64,000 bases of DNA from JACKII01 sp963974445. Lineage in GTDB: Bacteria; Pseudomonadota; Alphaproteobacteria; Bin95. The notes under the pieces are model-generated. The model was given only the letters and a program-made list of their open reading frames with translations, did not search any database and was not told where the DNA came from. Below, piece after piece: positions 62,911 through 64,000 of the stretch; position 1 is the first letter of the stretch, and each line of letters starts with the position of its first letter. The translations under genes were made by a program, and so were the position numbers. The stretch lies in the NCBI GenBank assembly GCA_963974445.1, contig CAXBDI010000004.1, positions 1-64,000 of the forward strand, read 5' to 3'.

Positions 62911-63378
62911 CTACTCAGCCGAAGCTTTTTCGTCAGCCGCTGCATCGCCTTCGGCGGGGGCCGCATCGCCTTCGGCCGGGGCTGCATCCTCAACCGGAGC
63001 AGGTTCCTCAGCCGCAGCGGCCGCCGCATCCTCGGCGTCCTTGCGGCGCGCCTCGATCTCGCGCTGACGCTCCTGCGCCTTCGCCTTCGGCTTGTCCTTC
63101 TTGGTCTGTGCCGGGATCGCCCGTGCCGGCATCATCTCCGCAGCAGCCAGGAAACGGGCGACACGGTCGGTCGGCTGCGCGCCATGGTCGAGCCAATGCT
63201 GGATGCGGTCCTTGGACAGGCGCACCCGGTCCTCATGCTCCTTGGGCAGCATCGGGTTGTAGGTGCCGACGCGCTCGATAAAGTTACCATCGCGAGGCGC
63301 GGTGATCTCCGTCACGACAATGCGGTAATACGGGCGCTTTTTCGAGCCGCCGCGGGATAGGCGCAGTCTTAAAGACAT
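62911..63378 (-). CDS. rpsP: 30S ribosomal protein S16
   Basis: S16 (155 residues) begins MSLRLRLSRGGSKKRPYYRIVV in family fashion and continues FIERVGTYNPM and DRIQHWLDHGAQPTDRVARFL. The conserved part ends near residue 85. The remaining tail is basic, then rich in Ala, Glu and Pro with two AEGDAAP repeats, longer than E. coli S16 (82). Confidence 0.96.
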   Translation of the reverse strand: MSLRLRLSRGGSKKRPYYRIVVTEITAPRDGNFIERVGTYNPMLPKEHEDRVRLSKDRIQHWLDHGAQPTDRVARFLAAAEMMPARAIPAQTKKDKPKAKAQERQREIEARRKDAEDAAAAAAEEPAPVEDAAPAEGDAAPAEGDAAADEKASAE

Positions 63379-63438
63379 TCGGAAACTCTCTCCTTAGGAT
63401 ATCTCAAACTTGGTGTCAGTGTTTCGAAGCGGTCAGGC

Positions 63439-64000
63439 TTAGCGCCCAAAGCGGGGCATACCGCCCCCCATCGGCGGCATGCCGCCACCGCCGCCCATTC
63501 CGCCCAGAAGCCCGGCCAGCCCTTTGCCGCCGCTCTTCTTCATCTTCTTCATCACGTCTTGCATTTGCGCATGCTGTTTCAGCAGCTTGTTGACCTGCTG
63601 CACATCCAATCCGCAGCCCGCCGCGATCCGGCGCTTGCGGCTCGCCTTGATGATCTCCGGCCTGCGCCGTTCCTGCGGCGTCATCGACAGGATGATCGCC
63701 TCCTGATGAGCCAGCAGCTTTTCGTTGACGTTCGCGTCGGCCATCGCCTGCTTCATCTTGCCCATTTGCGGCAACATGCCCATCAGCCCGCCGAGGCCGC
63801 CCATGCGCTTCATCTGCCGCAATTGGCCGAGCAGATCATCCAGGTCGAAGCGGCCCTTCTGCACCTTGGCCGCCAGCTTCTCCGCCTCGGCCTGCTCGAT
63901 GGTTTCGGTCGCGCGCTCCACCAGGCTGACGACATCACCCATGCCCAGAATGCGGCCGGCGATGCGGTCCGGATGGAACACGTCGAGCGCGTCCAGCTTC
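63439..64000 (-). CDS. ffh: Signal recognition particle protein Ffh, 3' part
   Basis: The fragment holds the end of the Ffh G domain and the methionine-rich M domain: FHPDRIAGRILGMGDVVSLVE, FDLDDLLGQLRQMKRMGGLGGLMGMLP (in part), ERRRPEIIKASRKRRIAAGCG and a Gly/Met tail. The M domain binds 4.5S RNA and signal peptides at the inner membrane. The gene begins beyond the right edge. It is transcribed towards rpsP, the usual order. Confidence 0.96.
   Translation of the reverse strand, partial: KLDALDVFHPDRIAGRILGMGDVVSLVERATETIEQAEAEKLAAKVQKGRFDLDDLLGQLRQMKRMGGLGGLMGMLPQMGKMKQAMADANVNEKLLAHQEAIILSMTPQERRRPEIIKASRKRRIAAGCGLDVQQVNKLLKQHAQMQDVMKKMKKSGGKGLAGLLGGMGGGGGMPPMGGGMPRFGR

Overview
The window looks like chromosomal DNA of a GC-rich alphaproteobacterium, probably in or near the Rhodospirillales. 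The basis is gene order: ffh-rpsP-rimM-trmD-rplS-leuC-leuD, dnaB-alr-mlaE-mlaF-radA-cvpA-purF, and a complete ccmABCDEFGHI system I cluster. This placement is inference from synteny and protein character, not from a search.

Layout. 0-1.9 kb: two AT-richer orphan exported proteins. 1.9-12.8 kb: a TAXI-type binding protein, an XRE-cupin regulator divergent from a GABA-type aminotransferase, and a five-gene leftward run (nitrilase-fold amidase, 920-residue Orn/Lys/Arg-type decarboxylase, ATP-grasp ligase, C45 N-terminal-nucleophile enzyme, MscS channel). This run looks like an undescribed amino-acid or polyamine conjugate pathway and is the best discovery candidate here. 13.0 kb: tRNA-Ala(CGC). 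13-18.4 kb: DHA2-type efflux pump, alpha/beta hydrolase, tandem universal stress protein, 2-hydroxyacid dehydrogenase, folE. 18.5-28.6 kb: a long leftward housekeeping array ending in an SDR and a second efflux pump. 28.7-32.1 kb: a small unknown protein, an RraA-like protein coupled to a queuosine-precursor-type transporter, rlmN, and an IalB-like protein.

32.3-36.0 kb: a rightward run of quinone oxidoreductase, folK, a divergent dihydropteroate-synthase-like protein and a two-domain methyltransferase, followed by three tandem copies of a 170-181 bp palindrome-rich repeat. 36.6 kb: a DSD1-type PLP enzyme. 37.8-44.5 kb: ccmIHGFEDCBA, with a possible attenuator or small-RNA terminator upstream of ccmA. 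44.8-48.5 kb: a small exported protein with a strong terminator, an amidohydrolase and a TTC38-like repeat protein.

48.5-54 kb is accessory DNA: broken IS66, integrase-type, IS21 and IS5 pieces and a Zn-alcohol dehydrogenase with a perfect FNR-type box, all bounded by 86-bp direct repeats of a transposase start. 54.15 kb: tRNA-Asn(GTT). 54.4-58.7 kb: Baeyer-Villiger monooxygenase, PPOX-fold protein and an OafA-like acyltransferase. 58.7-64 kb: leuD, a tiny acidic coupled protein, leuC, rplS, trmD, rimM, rpsP and the 3' end of ffh. No rRNA or CRISPR array was seen.
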